Positions 15,948 to 24,880 of a stretch of 64,000 nucleotides of DNA are shown here, in pieces. Under the pieces are notes generated by a model, which was not told the DNA's origin, made no database searches, and saw only the letters and a program-made list of their open reading frames with translations. This DNA comes from CTSoil-043 sp963821235. GTDB lineage: Bacteria; Chloroflexota; Limnocylindria; Limnocylindrales; CSP1-4. The stretch is taken from the NCBI GenBank assembly GCA_963821235.1, contig CAWGCS010000001.1, forward strand, positions 2,108,001-2,172,000, written 5' to 3'. The position numbers and the translations under genes were made by a program. Position 1 is the first letter of the stretch. Every line of letters begins with the position of its first letter.

Positions 15948-16283
15948 ATGTCGATGTCGGAGCAGGCCCGCAAGCAAGATCTCAACAAGCGGCTGGAGAC
16001 CGTCGGCTGGGGCCTCTTCCTGATCATGCTGGGTGGCTTCGCCCTCGTGAGGACCGTGCCGGAGGGGACCTGGCTCATCGGGGCTGGCCTGATCATGCTG
16101 GGCCTGAACGTCGTGCGGCTCCTCCTCGGGATCCGGGCAAGCTGGTTCACCCTGATCCTGGGCACCGTCGCCCTGCTCTCCGGCATCGGCAGCGTCTATG
16201 GCGTCGACATCCCGGTCGGAGCCCTGCTCATCATCCTCATCGGCCTGGCCATCATCGTGCGAGCCCTGCAGCCGCGCTGGTAG
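15948..16283 (+). CDS. Small integral membrane protein
   Basis: A 111-residue protein with a short basic N-terminus and four hydrophobic segments (GWGLFLIMLGGFALV, WLIGAGLIMLGLNVV, WFTLILGTVALLSG, ALLIILIGLAIIV). The pattern resembles the membrane part of LiaF/DUF5668-type proteins, but the family is not certain. The ATG at 15948 was chosen because a good Shine-Dalgarno sequence (CGGAGG) lies 9 nt upstream; a second ATG at 15954 is possible. It ends shortly before a structured region that may stop transcription. Confidence 0.8.
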   Translation: MSMSEQARKQDLNKRLETVGWGLFLIMLGGFALVRTVPEGTWLIGAGLIMLGLNVVRLLLGIRASWFTLILGTVALLSGIGSVYGVDIPVGALLIILIGLAIIVRALQPRW

Positions 16284-16319
16284 GGCAGGGGGCCGCGCGC
16301 GCGTCGGTGCCTGCCGCGG

Positions 16320-16405
16320 GCTGCCGGGCGGCCCGACCCGAGAGACCCCGCGCTGGCCGCGGTCTCCCCGGCAGCCTGTCCGGGCATCACCGGGCGACGC
16401 CCGGT
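16320..16405 (+). terminator. Nested hairpins after the small membrane protein gene
   Basis: GCTGCCGGG (16320-16328) pairs with CCCGGCAGC (16367-16375), enclosing GAGACC (16342-16347) and GGTCTC (16361-16366). A second stem, ACCGGGC/GCCCGGT with a 3-nt loop, follows at 16389-16405. No U-tract follows, so a terminator is only one reading. Confidence 0.35.
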
Positions 16406-16462
16406 CCGTTCGATCACCCCCACCGGGACCATCGAGTCATGCCGGTCGCGGCCCGGTCGGCC

Positions 16463-16468
16463 TAGGGT
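16463..16468 (+). promoter_or_regulatory. -10 hexamer for a leaderless gene
   Basis: TAGGGT ends 7 nt before the ATG at 16476. Confidence 0.4.
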
Positions 16469-16475
16469 CGTCTGC

Positions 16476-17135
16476 ATGTCGATGCGCTCGACGCTCCGGG
16501 GGCCTCTTCGGCTGTTCCTGCGGATGTCGCCGGGACCGACGCCCGACGACCAGCAGCCCGATCCGCCGCCCGTCCCCGTCGTCGGGCTGACCGTGTACAC
16601 CGGCGATTCCCTCGCCTTCGGCTACCTCCCGCTCTCGGCCCGGCGGGTGACCGATCTCCTCAACGAGCACGAGGAGTTCGAGTTCGTGGACACGCACCTG
16701 GAGAGCCTCGAGGACGGCCACGGGCTCTCGGTGCGGTCGGTGGTCATCGCCCGCGACGAGATCTACGTCGTCGCCGTGGCCGGCCCTCGGGGCGACCCGA
16801 ACCGCCGCACGCGGACTCGCCCGATCCCGGTCGAGCTGCAGCTCGGGCCCTACGACGTCCTGGGGAACATCCACGTCGTCCCCGGCGCGGACCCGTTGGG
16901 CAGCTTCCGGCGGCGGACCATGGTCCCGATCACCGAGGCCACGATCGAGTGGGAGACGCCGGGCGGGAGGCGTATCGCCCGGTGGGGAACCGTGGTCGTG
17001 AACAGGCTCCTGACCGAGTGGATCGCGCCCGCGAGGCGCGAGGTCCGACCTCCCGATCTGCAGCTCGTCCCGGAGGCCGACGGCGGGCTCGCGAAGGACT
17101 TCACTGCGCCGCTCCTCACGCGCCGAGGCCTGTGA
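16476..17135 (+). CDS. Conserved-looking protein of unknown function
   Basis: A 219-residue soluble protein that I do not recognise. It has a basic N-terminus, a Pro-rich stretch (about residues 24-38) and then an alpha/beta region starting VVGLTVYTGDSLAFGYLPLSARRVTDLLNEHEEFEFVD. Charged, ordered segments such as VELQLGPYDVLGNIHVVPGADPLGSF and VPITEATIEWETPGG suggest a folded domain rather than a chance frame. The start codon lies 7 nt behind a TAGGGT hexamer. Its stop codon lies in the first unit of a 17-bp tandem repeat. Confidence 0.65.
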   Translation: MSMRSTLRGPLRLFLRMSPGPTPDDQQPDPPPVPVVGLTVYTGDSLAFGYLPLSARRVTDLLNEHEEFEFVDTHLESLEDGHGLSVRSVVIARDEIYVVAVAGPRGDPNRRTRTRPIPVELQLGPYDVLGNIHVVPGADPLGSFRRRTMVPITEATIEWETPGGRRIARWGTVVVNRLLTEWIAPARREVRPPDLQLVPEADGGLAKDFTAPLLTRRGL

Positions 17136-17169
17136 CGCGCTGAGGCCTGCGGCGCGCTGAGGCCTGCAG
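17119..17169. repeat. Three tandem 17-bp repeats
   Basis: Three consecutive 17-bp units at 17119-17135, 17136-17152 and 17153-17169 share the consensus CGCGCYGAGGCCTGYRR. The first unit contains the last codons and stop of the upstream gene; the others are downstream. Confidence 0.8.
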
Positions 17170-17863
17170 TGGCCGCGTCCCCGCCGAGCGGCGCGCGTCA
17201 GGCCGGGTGACATACCCGTCCGACTGTCACACCGAGTGGAACGGGGTGGGCCGAACCTGCGCTCGTGCCACTCCGCCTGGCACAGCGGCGCGGTTCACGC
17301 TCACGGAATTGTCGAAACCGCCGCTTCCATGACTTCCCACGCTCGGATCGACGGTATCTGTCAGGCCGAGTGGAATCGACCCCGCCCCCAGGGTCGCCGG
17401 GCGCGACCCAGCAGGCTTCGACGTGGCGGGGTGGGGAAGGCGCGATGGCGGTGACGAACGGAACGGACGCGAGGACGAGCACGGCGACCGCGGTCACGAC
17501 GAGCGGCCTGCGCGCGTCGGAGACACTCCCAAGGCGGGGCCGGTCCCGCCGGCGGCTCCGCGCGGATGCGGCGGCCGAGCATGGACCGCGTGTCCGCGCT
17601 TCCCGCCGCTCGTCACCGGCGGGGGCGGTCGCGCATCTGCCGAGACCCGGACGGCCCCCGGTCGCCCGGCGTTTGGAGCCGGGCTGGCGGGCATCCGGGG
17701 GGCGCCATGTCGTGAGGAAGCGCCCCGATCGTCGGGTGCCGTAGAATGGGCCGCGCTGGCGGGGCCCGGCCCGGATCGTCGTTCAGCTCGTGCGCGTGGA
17801 TTCTGAAGGTCACCAGCACGCGGGAGCGACGATGAGGGCCAGCCCGGCCAGCGGTACGGCATC
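17136..17863. other. 728-nt gene-free stretch before the tRNA locus
   Basis: No open frame here has recognisable protein character on either strand. It holds two of the 17-bp repeats, a GTGACA/TGTCAC inverted repeat (17207-17230), two copies of CTGTCANNCCGAGTGGAA (17224-17241 and 17358-17375), and the promoter region of the interrupted tRNA-Val gene near its end. Confidence 0.6.
17737..17765 (+). promoter_or_regulatory. Host promoter region of the interrupted tRNA-Val gene
   Basis: These 29 bp are identical to 29262-29290 upstream of the intact tRNA-Val and include a TAGAAT hexamer (17742-17747). A second matching block of about 20 bp begins at 17801 here and 29325 there. The conservation supports a promoter/leader for the tRNA. 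Confidence 0.55.
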
Positions 17864-17904
17864 GGGCGGTTAGCTCAGTTGGTTAGAGCGCATGCTTGAC
17901 ATGC
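17860..17904. repeat. attL core (45 bp)
   Basis: Left copy of the integration repeat. It contains the first 41 nt of tRNA-Val(GAC), from the 5' end through the anticodon loop. Confidence 0.9.
17864..17904 (+). pseudogene. Truncated tRNA-Val(GAC), 5' half only
   Basis: The sequence is identical to the first 41 nt of the intact tRNA at 29420, then changes to GTCCGG and onward, so the anticodon stem cannot close and the T-arm and acceptor 3' strand are missing. This is the host 5' half displaced by integration. Confidence 0.9.
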
Positions 17905-17994
17905 GTCCGGCCCCTCAGCGGTGCTGGCCCGACCCCCTACGCACGATCCGCCCGAGCGAAGGGCGCCCGGTTATCGTGGTGTTCGGGAGCACGA

Positions 17995-18420
17995 CTATCT
18001 CACGGTACGAGCATTGCGCGGTCGGCGACCGTCAGCCGCTCCGCCCGCTTTGCCAGCGCGCACGGCGTCACGGAGACGCACCAGCTCCTCAGGCGGGATC
18101 TCGGCCGCGAACGTCAGGGCGGCGAGGTAGGCATCCTCGTTGTCATCCGCGTCTCGCTCGCGTCGGCGGCGGTCGGGATCGCGCGCCTCGCTGAGCGTCG
18201 CCAGGAACTCGTGCTCGGTCCGCTCGGGCGCGTGATCGTCGACGATGATTCGGACGGCGCGGACGGCGCGAGGTCCGCCGAGGCTGTAGATCATCCACCA
18301 GCCGTCGGGAGTGTCCGGGCCTCGACGCCAAAAGGGGTCGTCATCCCACCAGAAGATCTGGTCGGGGTGCATCCGGACTGCCCCGGGCGCGACCTGGAAG
18401 GGTGCGGTTCCTTCGGCCAT
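17995..18420 (-). CDS. Element-encoded protein of unknown function
   Basis: A 141-residue protein not recognised. The N-terminal half is rich in aromatic residues (QIFWWDDDPFWRRG, GWWMIYSLGG); the C-terminal half is charged and helical (RRRRERDADDNEDAYLAALTFAAEIPPEELVRLRDAVRAG). The ATG at 18420 is preferred over an upstream ATG at 18465 because GGGAGG lies 7 nt before it. It is the leftmost gene of the element and the last of the leftward genes. Confidence 0.6.
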   Translation of the reverse strand: MAEGTAPFQVAPGAVRMHPDQIFWWDDDPFWRRGPDTPDGWWMIYSLGGPRAVRAVRIIVDDHAPERTEHEFLATLSEARDPDRRRRERDADDNEDAYLAALTFAAEIPPEELVRLRDAVRAGKAGGAADGRRPRNARTVR

Positions 18421-18512
18421 CTCTGGCCCTCCCAACGAAACGCCCCCCGGCCGGTGTAGTAGCACCGAGCGGAGGGCCTTCGAAGTCTATGCGAGCGGCC
18501 GGCATCGCTGCC

Positions 18513-18575
18513 GATCGCCCTTGTGCCCGTCTACTACCGAGCGGGACCAGTGTAGACGGCCGCGCAAGGGCGATC
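18513..18575. repeat. Long two-part inverted repeat
   Basis: GATCGCCCTTG (18513-18523) pairs with CAAGGGCGATC (18565-18575), and CCGTCTAC (18527-18534) with GTAGACGG (18552-18559). The 63-nt hairpin has a 17-nt loop and no U-tract. It lies between a leftward and a rightward gene, so it fits an operator or regulatory RNA as well as a terminator. The rest of 18421-18696 shows no gene. Confidence 0.6.
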
Positions 18576-18696
18576 CCGAGCCGCAGCGTGGCGCCACGGG
18601 CCGCTCAGGCCGTCCCTAGGCGGGCCTAGGCGCGGTTGACCGGCGGACTAGCATCGATGGACCGGCGTAGACAAGGCCGGGGAGAGGCAGGCGACC

Positions 18697-19293
18697 GTGA
18701 CTGCACGGGGGCTGATCGGGACGCTCCTCATGGCGGCCATCGTCGCCGGATGCGCCGAGGTAGGGCCGAGCGTGACACCTGGGCCGACGCCCACCCTCGC
18801 AGGGCCGCCTCACTTCACGCAACCGCCCCCTGGCTCCGCTACGTTCCCGCCACCGATCCCAACCCCGACACCCGGCCCGAAGGCCAGGTACCCATCGGCA
18901 TGGCGGAAGGAATCCTGCCGCGCCATCGCGGCCCTCACCCTCGGCGTGGGCCATCTCGCCAGCATGCGGGAGTACGTCTACGCCGGCGACTGGGGCAACG
19001 TCCGGTTCCAAGCGGCGGCCGCGCGGAGCGAGGGCTATCGCGTCCTCGAGCATCTCCTCGGGACTTGGAAGCCGGGGGCGACATTCTCCGACCGCGCCAC
19101 GACCGCGGCTGCCCGGATCGTGATCGCGGCCGATGACTGGGACCTCGCCGCGACCTTCGGGACGCTCGGGGCAGCGACCGACGCGGCAGCGTCGGGACTT
19201 GACGCCTCAAAGGCCGCGAATGTCGCCCTCGACCGTTTCATGGCCCTGTCGAGGAAGTACCACTTCGACTGCTCAGACATCACCTACCCGTGA
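18697..19293 (+). CDS. Putative lipoprotein
   Basis: A 198-residue exported protein and the only rightward gene in the element. The N-terminus is a lipoprotein signal peptide with the lipobox VAGC at the cleavage site, followed by a Pro/Thr-rich linker (about residues 25-62). The folded part (CRAIAALTLGVGHLASMREYVYAGDW onward) is mainly helical with a few Cys. The GTG start has a GGAGAG sequence upstream. Surface lipoproteins on prophages can exclude superinfecting phages, and that is one possibility here, but nothing in the sequence proves it. It converges on the tail genes. Confidence 0.7.
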   Translation: MTARGLIGTLLMAAIVAGCAEVGPSVTPGPTPTLAGPPHFTQPPPGSATFPPPIPTPTPGPKARYPSAWRKESCRAIAALTLGVGHLASMREYVYAGDWGNVRFQAAAARSEGYRVLEHLLGTWKPGATFSDRATTAAARIVIAADDWDLAATFGTLGAATDAAASGLDASKAANVALDRFMALSRKYHFDCSDITYP

Positions 19294-19342
19294 CGGGCGG
19301 CCGCGGGGCTCTTGGGCCTGTGCTGGGCCGTCCTGGAGGGCC

Positions 19343-20089
19343 TCAGCGGCGCGGAGCGGCCGCGTGCGAGGCGATCTCGCGATCCGTGAGGGCACGGCCG
19401 TAGACGGCGATCTCGGCGAGGTAGCCGGCCATCGCGTAGCTGCCCGATCCGCCCTGCCCGATCCGGAAGGCCGCCGGCGTGGATGGCCAGTTGTAGTGGT
19501 GGTTGTAGGTTTCGTTGGAGTAGGTCGCCGCCTCGACGCCATCCACGAAGACATCGAAGTCGGTCAGGCTGTAGGCGCCGGGCGTGCCTTCGATCCGCCC
19601 CACCACGTGGTGCCAGAGGCCATCGTTGACGGCCTGGTTCTGTGCCCCGCGGCCGTCGGCGATATCGCCACCGTCTTGCTCGAATGTGAGGTTGTAGACC
19701 GTGCCGCCGCCCACGATGCAGGGGCCGGTCATGAAGACGGTCCCGGTGCCGCGGTCGCCGTAGATCGCGTGACGGGCGCCGTCGGTGGTGGTCATCCGCA
19801 GCCACGTCTCGACGGTCAATCGGGAGTAGGCGGCGATCACTGAGGGCGCGAGTAGGTAGCCGCCACCGAAGAGGAAGGAACCGCCGCCGGCGAGCGGCCC
19901 CGACTGCCCGACGGTGACGGTGCCGCTGGCGCTGAGGGTCCGGATGCCGAGCTGATCCGCGGCCGCCGTGCCCGTCTTCTCATTGAGTCGCCAGTAGCCG
20001 ACGAGGCCAGGCGTGCCGAGCACGAGCTGCGAATAGGGGATCGCCGCGCTGCGCGGGATGCCGTAGACGGCGGGCTGTACGGTCGGCAT
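19343..20089 (-). CDS. LamG-like (concanavalin A-type) phage tail/adhesin protein
   Basis: A 248-residue protein. Residues about 25-245 read as a LamG jelly roll: LVGYWRLNEKTGTAAADQLG, LTVETWLRM, GLWHHVVGRIEGTPGAYSLTDFDVFVDG and YLAEIAVYGRALTDREIASH, the last being a typical closing strand and helix of laminin-G-like domains. In phages such domains occur in tail fibres and baseplate proteins that bind sugars. Its start directly follows the stop of the previous tail gene, fitting a late structural operon. Confidence 0.82.
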   Translation of the reverse strand: MPTVQPAVYGIPRSAAIPYSQLVLGTPGLVGYWRLNEKTGTAAADQLGIRTLSASGTVTVGQSGPLAGGGSFLFGGGYLLAPSVIAAYSRLTVETWLRMTTTDGARHAIYGDRGTGTVFMTGPCIVGGGTVYNLTFEQDGGDIADGRGAQNQAVNDGLWHHVVGRIEGTPGAYSLTDFDVFVDGVEAATYSNETYNHHYNWPSTPAAFRIGQGGSGSYAMAGYLAEIAVYGRALTDREIASHAAAPRR

Positions 20090-20485
20090 CTAGTAGTCCC
20101 CACCGACGAGGATGGCGACGGTGACTGTCTTGTCGGCCGTGACTGCGGCGACGGCGTTGCACTTCAGGACGGCGCTAGCGGCGAGGGCCAGGTAGCCGGT
20201 CACGGGGGCAAGCGTCGAGATCGCATCCACCCGGGCCACCGTCGTGTAGCCGGCGCCGATCGGGACGGCGACGTTCCCGATGTGGTAGTCCGTCCCGCCC
20301 ACGGTCACGTAGAAGGCGAGGTTGACGGCGGCCGTGTCGTTCGAGCTGACGGCGATCGAGTCGTACCGCGCCCCGGCGGCACCCGCGGTGGCGATCGTCT
20401 TCTTGTCCGTACTGTCCGCGTTGACGACCGTGACGACCGCGCTGGACGGGGTGAGGACGAAGATCGGTTTGGCGTTCGCGGCCAT
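20090..20485 (-). CDS. Small phage structural protein, unrecognised
   Basis: A 131-residue beta-rich protein (VFVLTPSSAVVTVVNADSTDKKTIATAGAAGARYDSIAVSSND). It is rich in Ala, Val and Thr with few charges, as in capsid decoration or tail-associated proteins. It lies between two tail-type genes and has no recognisable domain. Start context contains GGAGG (CATGGCGGCCTCC on the other strand), supporting the ATG at 20485. Confidence 0.65.
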   Translation of the reverse strand: MAANAKPIFVLTPSSAVVTVVNADSTDKKTIATAGAAGARYDSIAVSSNDTAAVNLAFYVTVGGTDYHIGNVAVPIGAGYTTVARVDAISTLAPVTGYLALAASAVLKCNAVAAVTADKTVTVAILVGGDY

Positions 20486-20494
20486 GGCGGCCTC

Positions 20495-20710
20495 CTATCG
20501 GAACGTGCTGTAGCTGTAGACGTTGGCGGCGGCCTCTGCCGCCTCGGGTCGCGCCTCGATGCCACCCGCGCCGTCGGGAGCGAGCACAAGAGAGGTGTCG
20601 GTCACGTCAGTCGTGAGGTCGTGGGCCTCGGTCCAGGCGTTCCTGGAGACCTTCCCGTCGCCGGAATCGGAGCCCGCCGGCTTCGTGTGGTGGACGATCG
20701 AGACGGCCAT
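20495..20710 (-). CDS. Short tail-associated protein
   Basis: A 71-residue protein beginning MAVSIVHHTKPAGSDSGDGKVSRNAWTEAHDL. This opening resembles the short N-terminal segment of phage tail or receptor-binding proteins that set up a polymorphic fibre. The gene is very short, so it may be a separate adaptor or the remnant of a longer protein. Confidence 0.6.
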   Translation of the reverse strand: MAVSIVHHTKPAGSDSGDGKVSRNAWTEAHDLTTDVTDTSLVLAPDGAGGIEARPEAAEAAANVYSYSTFR

Positions 20711-20719
20711 GTCAGCTCC

Positions 20720-21157
20720 TTACTGGATCGGATCCGACGGACGCGGGATGTCCAGTTGCAGCGTGCCCTCCGGCCAGCCTCCGCCCGGGTAGATGAGCAT
20801 CCCGGCGAACCGCCAGAAGCCGCGATCGAGCTGCATGACGGGTCGCCGCGCCCAGATCCCCACACCCGTCGGGACCGTCATCTCCTCAAGATCCCCGATG
20901 TCCTTGCAGAGGAACGCGATCGCCGGAGGTTCGCCCGGCACGATCCCGGCCCAGTTGAACGCCCGAAGCCGGAGACACTCGTCGGCCGTGATCTCGTTCT
21001 GCTCTCTCAGCCGAGCGCACATACCGGGCCCGGTCCCGGCGCGCTCGTGCAGCTCGGGCGTGGTCATCTGCAAGAGAGCGAGGTCATCCTCGCCGCTGAG
21101 GGCTTTCAGGAAGCGCTCCAGGGCCTCCAGGGCGGCCGCTAGGTCGCGTTCGTCCAT
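20720..21157 (-). CDS. Phage protein downstream of the tape measure
   Basis: A 145-residue protein not recognised. The N-terminus is helical and acidic (ERDLAAALEALERFLKALSGEDDLALLQM); a beta-rich part follows (PVMQLDRGFWRFAGMLIYPGGGW). Its place after the tape measure is where distal tail or baseplate genes are usually found. It is separated from the tape measure stop by one base. Confidence 0.55.
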   Translation of the reverse strand: MDERDLAAALEALERFLKALSGEDDLALLQMTTPELHERAGTGPGMCARLREQNEITADECLRLRAFNWAGIVPGEPPAIAFLCKDIGDLEEMTVPTGVGIWARRPVMQLDRGFWRFAGMLIYPGGGWPEGTLQLDIPRPSDPIQ

Positions 21158-21158
21158 G

Positions 21159-23900
21159 TCATGTCCTCCTGCGCCACGCCAGCCGCTTATCGACGAGGTC
21201 GGTCACCTTCTCGCCGTCCATCTCGATCGTCAGGCGATCGATGTGCAAGACGCCCCGATCAGCCATACCACCACCGGAGGCGACCGCGGCGAGCGCCTGC
21301 ACGGGCGAGCGATTCAGGTCCATGAGGGCCCTGACGGCTGGGTTGCTCAGGACGAACTCAAAGCCCTTTTCACCGCCCCTGAACAGTGCCGGCCCGCGGG
21401 TGCCAATCGGCCCGCCTGCGGCCCGTCCACCCTCGATCGGGGTTCTTCCCTCATCTCCGGGTGGGATTCGCCAGTGCGCCGGACCTGCGGGGCCCAGGGG
21501 CACCCATACGGCATTCGGCGATGGCTTGGCCGGCCGTTCCGCGGTCTTCGGTTTGTTCGTCAGGCCGAGGAAGTCCTCGATCGGTGAGAACGATCCCGGT
21601 TCGTTCATGTTCGCGATCGACAATCCAAGGGCGGCGAGGACCGCCGAGAGATTGCCCGTGGACGCGCCGAAGAGGATCAGGGACAGCTCGATGATCCCGA
21701 GGTTCTCCCTGACGAACTGGACCAGCGGCCCGAAGAGGCCCCCCAGCAAACCGGTGACCTCAGAGATCGTCCCGGCCAGGTCGTCGAGATGCGCCTTCAC
21801 GTCGTCGGCGAACTTGATGCCCGCGAGACGCGCTGTCTCGAACGCGGACGGGGCCTCGGTGGCGAGCGAACCGTCCTCGCCGTAGATGCGGCTGTAGCCG
21901 GCCTTGATCTCGGCCAGCCGCGTCTTCGTGGCGGCGGCGTTGATCTCCTCAGCCTCGGCGACCTCGCGCAGCCGCTTGAGCTCCGCCCGGATGTCGGCCT
22001 CGCGCGGTGCGTTCACGTACGCGGAGGTGGACCGGACAGCGGACGCGTAGTCCTGTAGCCGCTGCTTCTTGGCCTCCAGCTCGGCCGCGTCGGCATCGCT
22101 CCGGAGGCGGGCGTTCACCTGTTCGATGCCGGTCTGGACGGCCTGGAGCTCGGCGGTGAGCGTCGCGATGGCCTCGGCGTCCTTGCGCTCCTGCGCGACC
22201 GCGAGCGCCTCTTCCAGCGCCGTCTTCTTGCGGCCGAGCGTCTTGGCGACGGCCTTCCGGTTCTCGCGTCCTCGACGAGCTTGGTGACGTTGTCGATGTA
22301 CGCCTGGGCGTTGGTCAGGCTCTTGCGCTGGGCGGCGACCTCCTGCTGACGGGCGAGATCGGCCTGCTGTCGCTGGATGTCCGCCACCTCCGCCATGGCC
22401 GACGAGACGGCCTCGGCGTTGACGGAACCGTTCGTCCCGGCCTGCGCCTGGGCGAGGGCGATCTGCGCTTCGTTGAGCCGTTCGTTGAGGTCACGCTGGC
22501 GGTCGGCGAGCTCCCGGGCAGCCTCGGCCGCGTCGAGTTGCGCCAGCCGCTCGTCGATCAGGGACCGGATCGACCGGAGGCGCGCCTGGTAGACGCGATC
22601 CTGCGCCTTGACCAGCCGGTCAAGGGCCTCCCGTTCCTTGTCCACGGCCTTGATCTGCCCCTGGATCGCGTCGGTCGCGGCCTTCGTTCCGCCGGCCGCC
22701 TTGCGATCCTTCTCCTCAAGATCGGCCAGCTCGTCCTCGAGGGCAGCGATCGAAAGCGGCGTGGAGTCCGACGCACCGCCGATGGCGCCCAGCGAGCCGG
22801 TGAGCGTGGCCGTAGCGCCGGACCAGCCGGCGAGTCCCGAGATCATGCCGAAGATGAACGACAGGGCCGAGCCGATGGCCTGTTCGATCTGCTTGGCGTT
22901 GTCGGTGATCACCCGGGCGACGTTCGAGAAGAACTGGATGATCTGTGGCCCGACGATCGTCATCAGCGTCGCGCCGAGGCCGGTGAGGATGCCCTGGATG
23001 TTGTTGGACTGGCGTTCGATGTTCTCGCCGATCCGGACCTGCTCTCGGGAGAGGATCTGCCCCGTCTCCTGAAAGTGCTCCGTGAGGATGGCCATCTGGC
23101 GGTCGGTGAGTTGGAAGTACTCAGCGAACTTGCCGATCGCTCCGCGCCCGCCGAGGAGTTCGATCACCTGGCTCATCTTCGCCCACCCGTCGGTCGTATT
23201 GGCGAGCGTCGAGCGGATGTTGTTGAGGATCGCGACCGCATCGAGCATCTGGCCGTTGACGTCACGGGTGGTGATCCCGAGGGCATTCAGCTTGCCTCTT
23301 CAGCGTCCGGCAGGTTCCGGGCGAGCTGGCTGAAGATGACGCTGATGTTGCCGGTCGTCTCGCCGAGGAAGCCAAGGGTGGCAACGAGCGTCGACGAAGC
23401 CTCGGCCGAGGCGCCCGTCGCGTCGCTGATCTTGTCGACGGTCCGGGCATACTCCTGCCCACGGCCGATCAGGTTCGGGATGACGTGGACGAGGTCCGAC
23501 ACGATCCTCGTCAGGTCCTGGAAGGCGGCGATGCCCGTGCCGATCAGGAGGCCCTTGAACACCTCCCCCGCGGCCGTCTTCAGGCTCCCGAGGACCGACT
23601 TCAGGCCGTTGAGCCCGGTGTGGAGCGCCTTCACGGAGAGCGATGCGAGTTCCTTCTTCAGGCTCGACGCGGCGTCCCGGAGGATCAGCGTCTTGCTCCG
23701 GCCGAGTTCGAGATCCTGCTTCAGCCCGCCGAGCCAGCCGGCCGCCGGCGCCTTGCCGATGGCGTCGCGGAATGCCTGCCCCAGGTCTTCGCCGCGGCGT
23801 TGCCTTCGGTCTCGGCGGTGGTCAGCGATTCGCGGTAGCCCTTCAGGTCGCCGAGGAACTCGAACCGCAGGCGGGCGATCGTGGCGCCGCCGGCGCTCAT
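21159..23900 (-). pseudogene. Phage tail tape measure protein gene, broken by three frameshifts
   Basis: One long gene reads through three frames. It starts at the ATG at 23900 (MSAGGATIARLRFEFLGDLK), shifts near 23780 inside a four-base homopolymer, again near 23294 and again near 22267, and ends at 21159. Restored, it would encode about 910 residues: a helical N-terminus, a membrane-like hydrophobic middle (SALSFIFGMISGLAGW, LLGGLFGPLVQFV), long coiled-coil stretches rich in Ala, Glu, Arg and Gln, and a Gly-rich C-terminus. That layout is typical of tape measure proteins, which set tail length. Each shift looks like loss of one base. Its ATG overlaps the S49 protease stop by 4 bp. Confidence 0.8.
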
Positions 23901-24880
23901 CTAGCGGACCCTCTCTCAGCGCTGCGCCGCGCCCCGCGATGGGCCGGACCCAGTGCAGGAGATCCACTCGGGTGCGACCCATCGCTGGGGGCGGGGAGAC
24001 GCGCGTCGTCAGTTCGTGAACCCAAAGTCGCCAGGCGGGCCCGGAACAGCTCCGCCTTGAAGCCGGCCCGGGCCGTCGCGGCGCGCCCGGACGCCTCGCT
24101 CATCACCTCGTCGAGGGTGCCGATGCGGTCGACCATGCCGGCCGCCAGGGCTTCGCGCGGCATGAGCATCCGGCCCTCGCCGAAGCCCGAGGCGACGCGC
24201 GAGGGTGCCAGGCGGCGGCCCATCGCGACATCGTCGACGAACATCGCCAGGTAGTGGTCGACCTCCTGCTGCATGTCGCCCTTGGCCTCGGCCGTGAGCG
24301 GCGCGTAGGGGGCGCGCTCGACCTTGTACCTCCCGGCGTAGACCATCGTCACCTTGACGCCGAGCTTGTCGAGGGCGGCTGTCAGGTCGCTGTGGACGCT
24401 GTAGACGCCCAGCGAGCCGACGGAGCCCGACGGCGTGACGACGAACTCCGATGCCTGGCTCCCGATCCAGAGCGCGGCCGAGGCGGCCATCGTGTCCGCG
24501 ATCGCGACCACGGGCTTTCGCGAGCGGGCGGCGCGGATGGCGGCGGCAAGCTCCGTGATGCCGTCCACCTCGCCTCCCGGGCTGTCAACATCGAGGACGA
24601 TCGTCCCGATCTCGGAATCCGCCGCGAGGGCTCGGACCCTCTGGCGGAGGTCGGCCGTCGACGTGCCGAGCCCGAACAGCTCCGCCAGGAAGCCCAGCCG
24701 ATGCTCGAGCATCCCGTAGACCTGCAGGACGGCCACGCCGGGCCGGGCGCGCATGGTGGGCCGGGGCGGTTCCTGGCGGACGGCGGCGATCCTGTCCGCG
24801 GCCAGGTCACGGAGGATCGCGTCGAGGACCTCCCTGCGGAGTGCCAGCGGGCGGGCGGCGAGGCTGGCGATGGTGCTCAT
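23897..24880 (-). CDS. S49 family (SppA-like) phage prohead-type protease
   Basis: A 327-residue serine protease of the ClpP/crotonase fold. Blocks seen are VAVLQVYGMLEHR, LDVDSPGGEVDG, and VAIADTMAASAALWIGSQAS, with Ser134 as the likely nucleophile, plus YAGRYKVERAPY with Lys186 as the base, giving the Ser-Lys dyad of S49 peptidases. In tailed phages this family matures the capsid or scaffold. Here no capsid gene follows; the tape measure starts at once. The C-terminal 45 residues are Ser/Pro/Gly-rich. Confidence 0.85.
   Translation of the reverse strand: MSTIASLAARPLALRREVLDAILRDLAADRIAAVRQEPPRPTMRARPGVAVLQVYGMLEHRLGFLAELFGLGTSTADLRQRVRALAADSEIGTIVLDVDSPGGEVDGITELAAAIRAARSRKPVVAIADTMAASAALWIGSQASEFVVTPSGSVGSLGVYSVHSDLTAALDKLGVKVTMVYAGRYKVERAPYAPLTAEAKGDMQQEVDHYLAMFVDDVAMGRRLAPSRVASGFGEGRMLMPREALAAGMVDRIGTLDEVMSEASGRAATARAGFKAELFRARLATLGSRTDDARLPAPSDGSHPSGSPALGPAHRGARRSAERGSAR

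Noticed and set aside
17119..17169. CRISPR-like array
   Set aside because: The three units are directly adjacent without spacers and there are no cas genes in the window.
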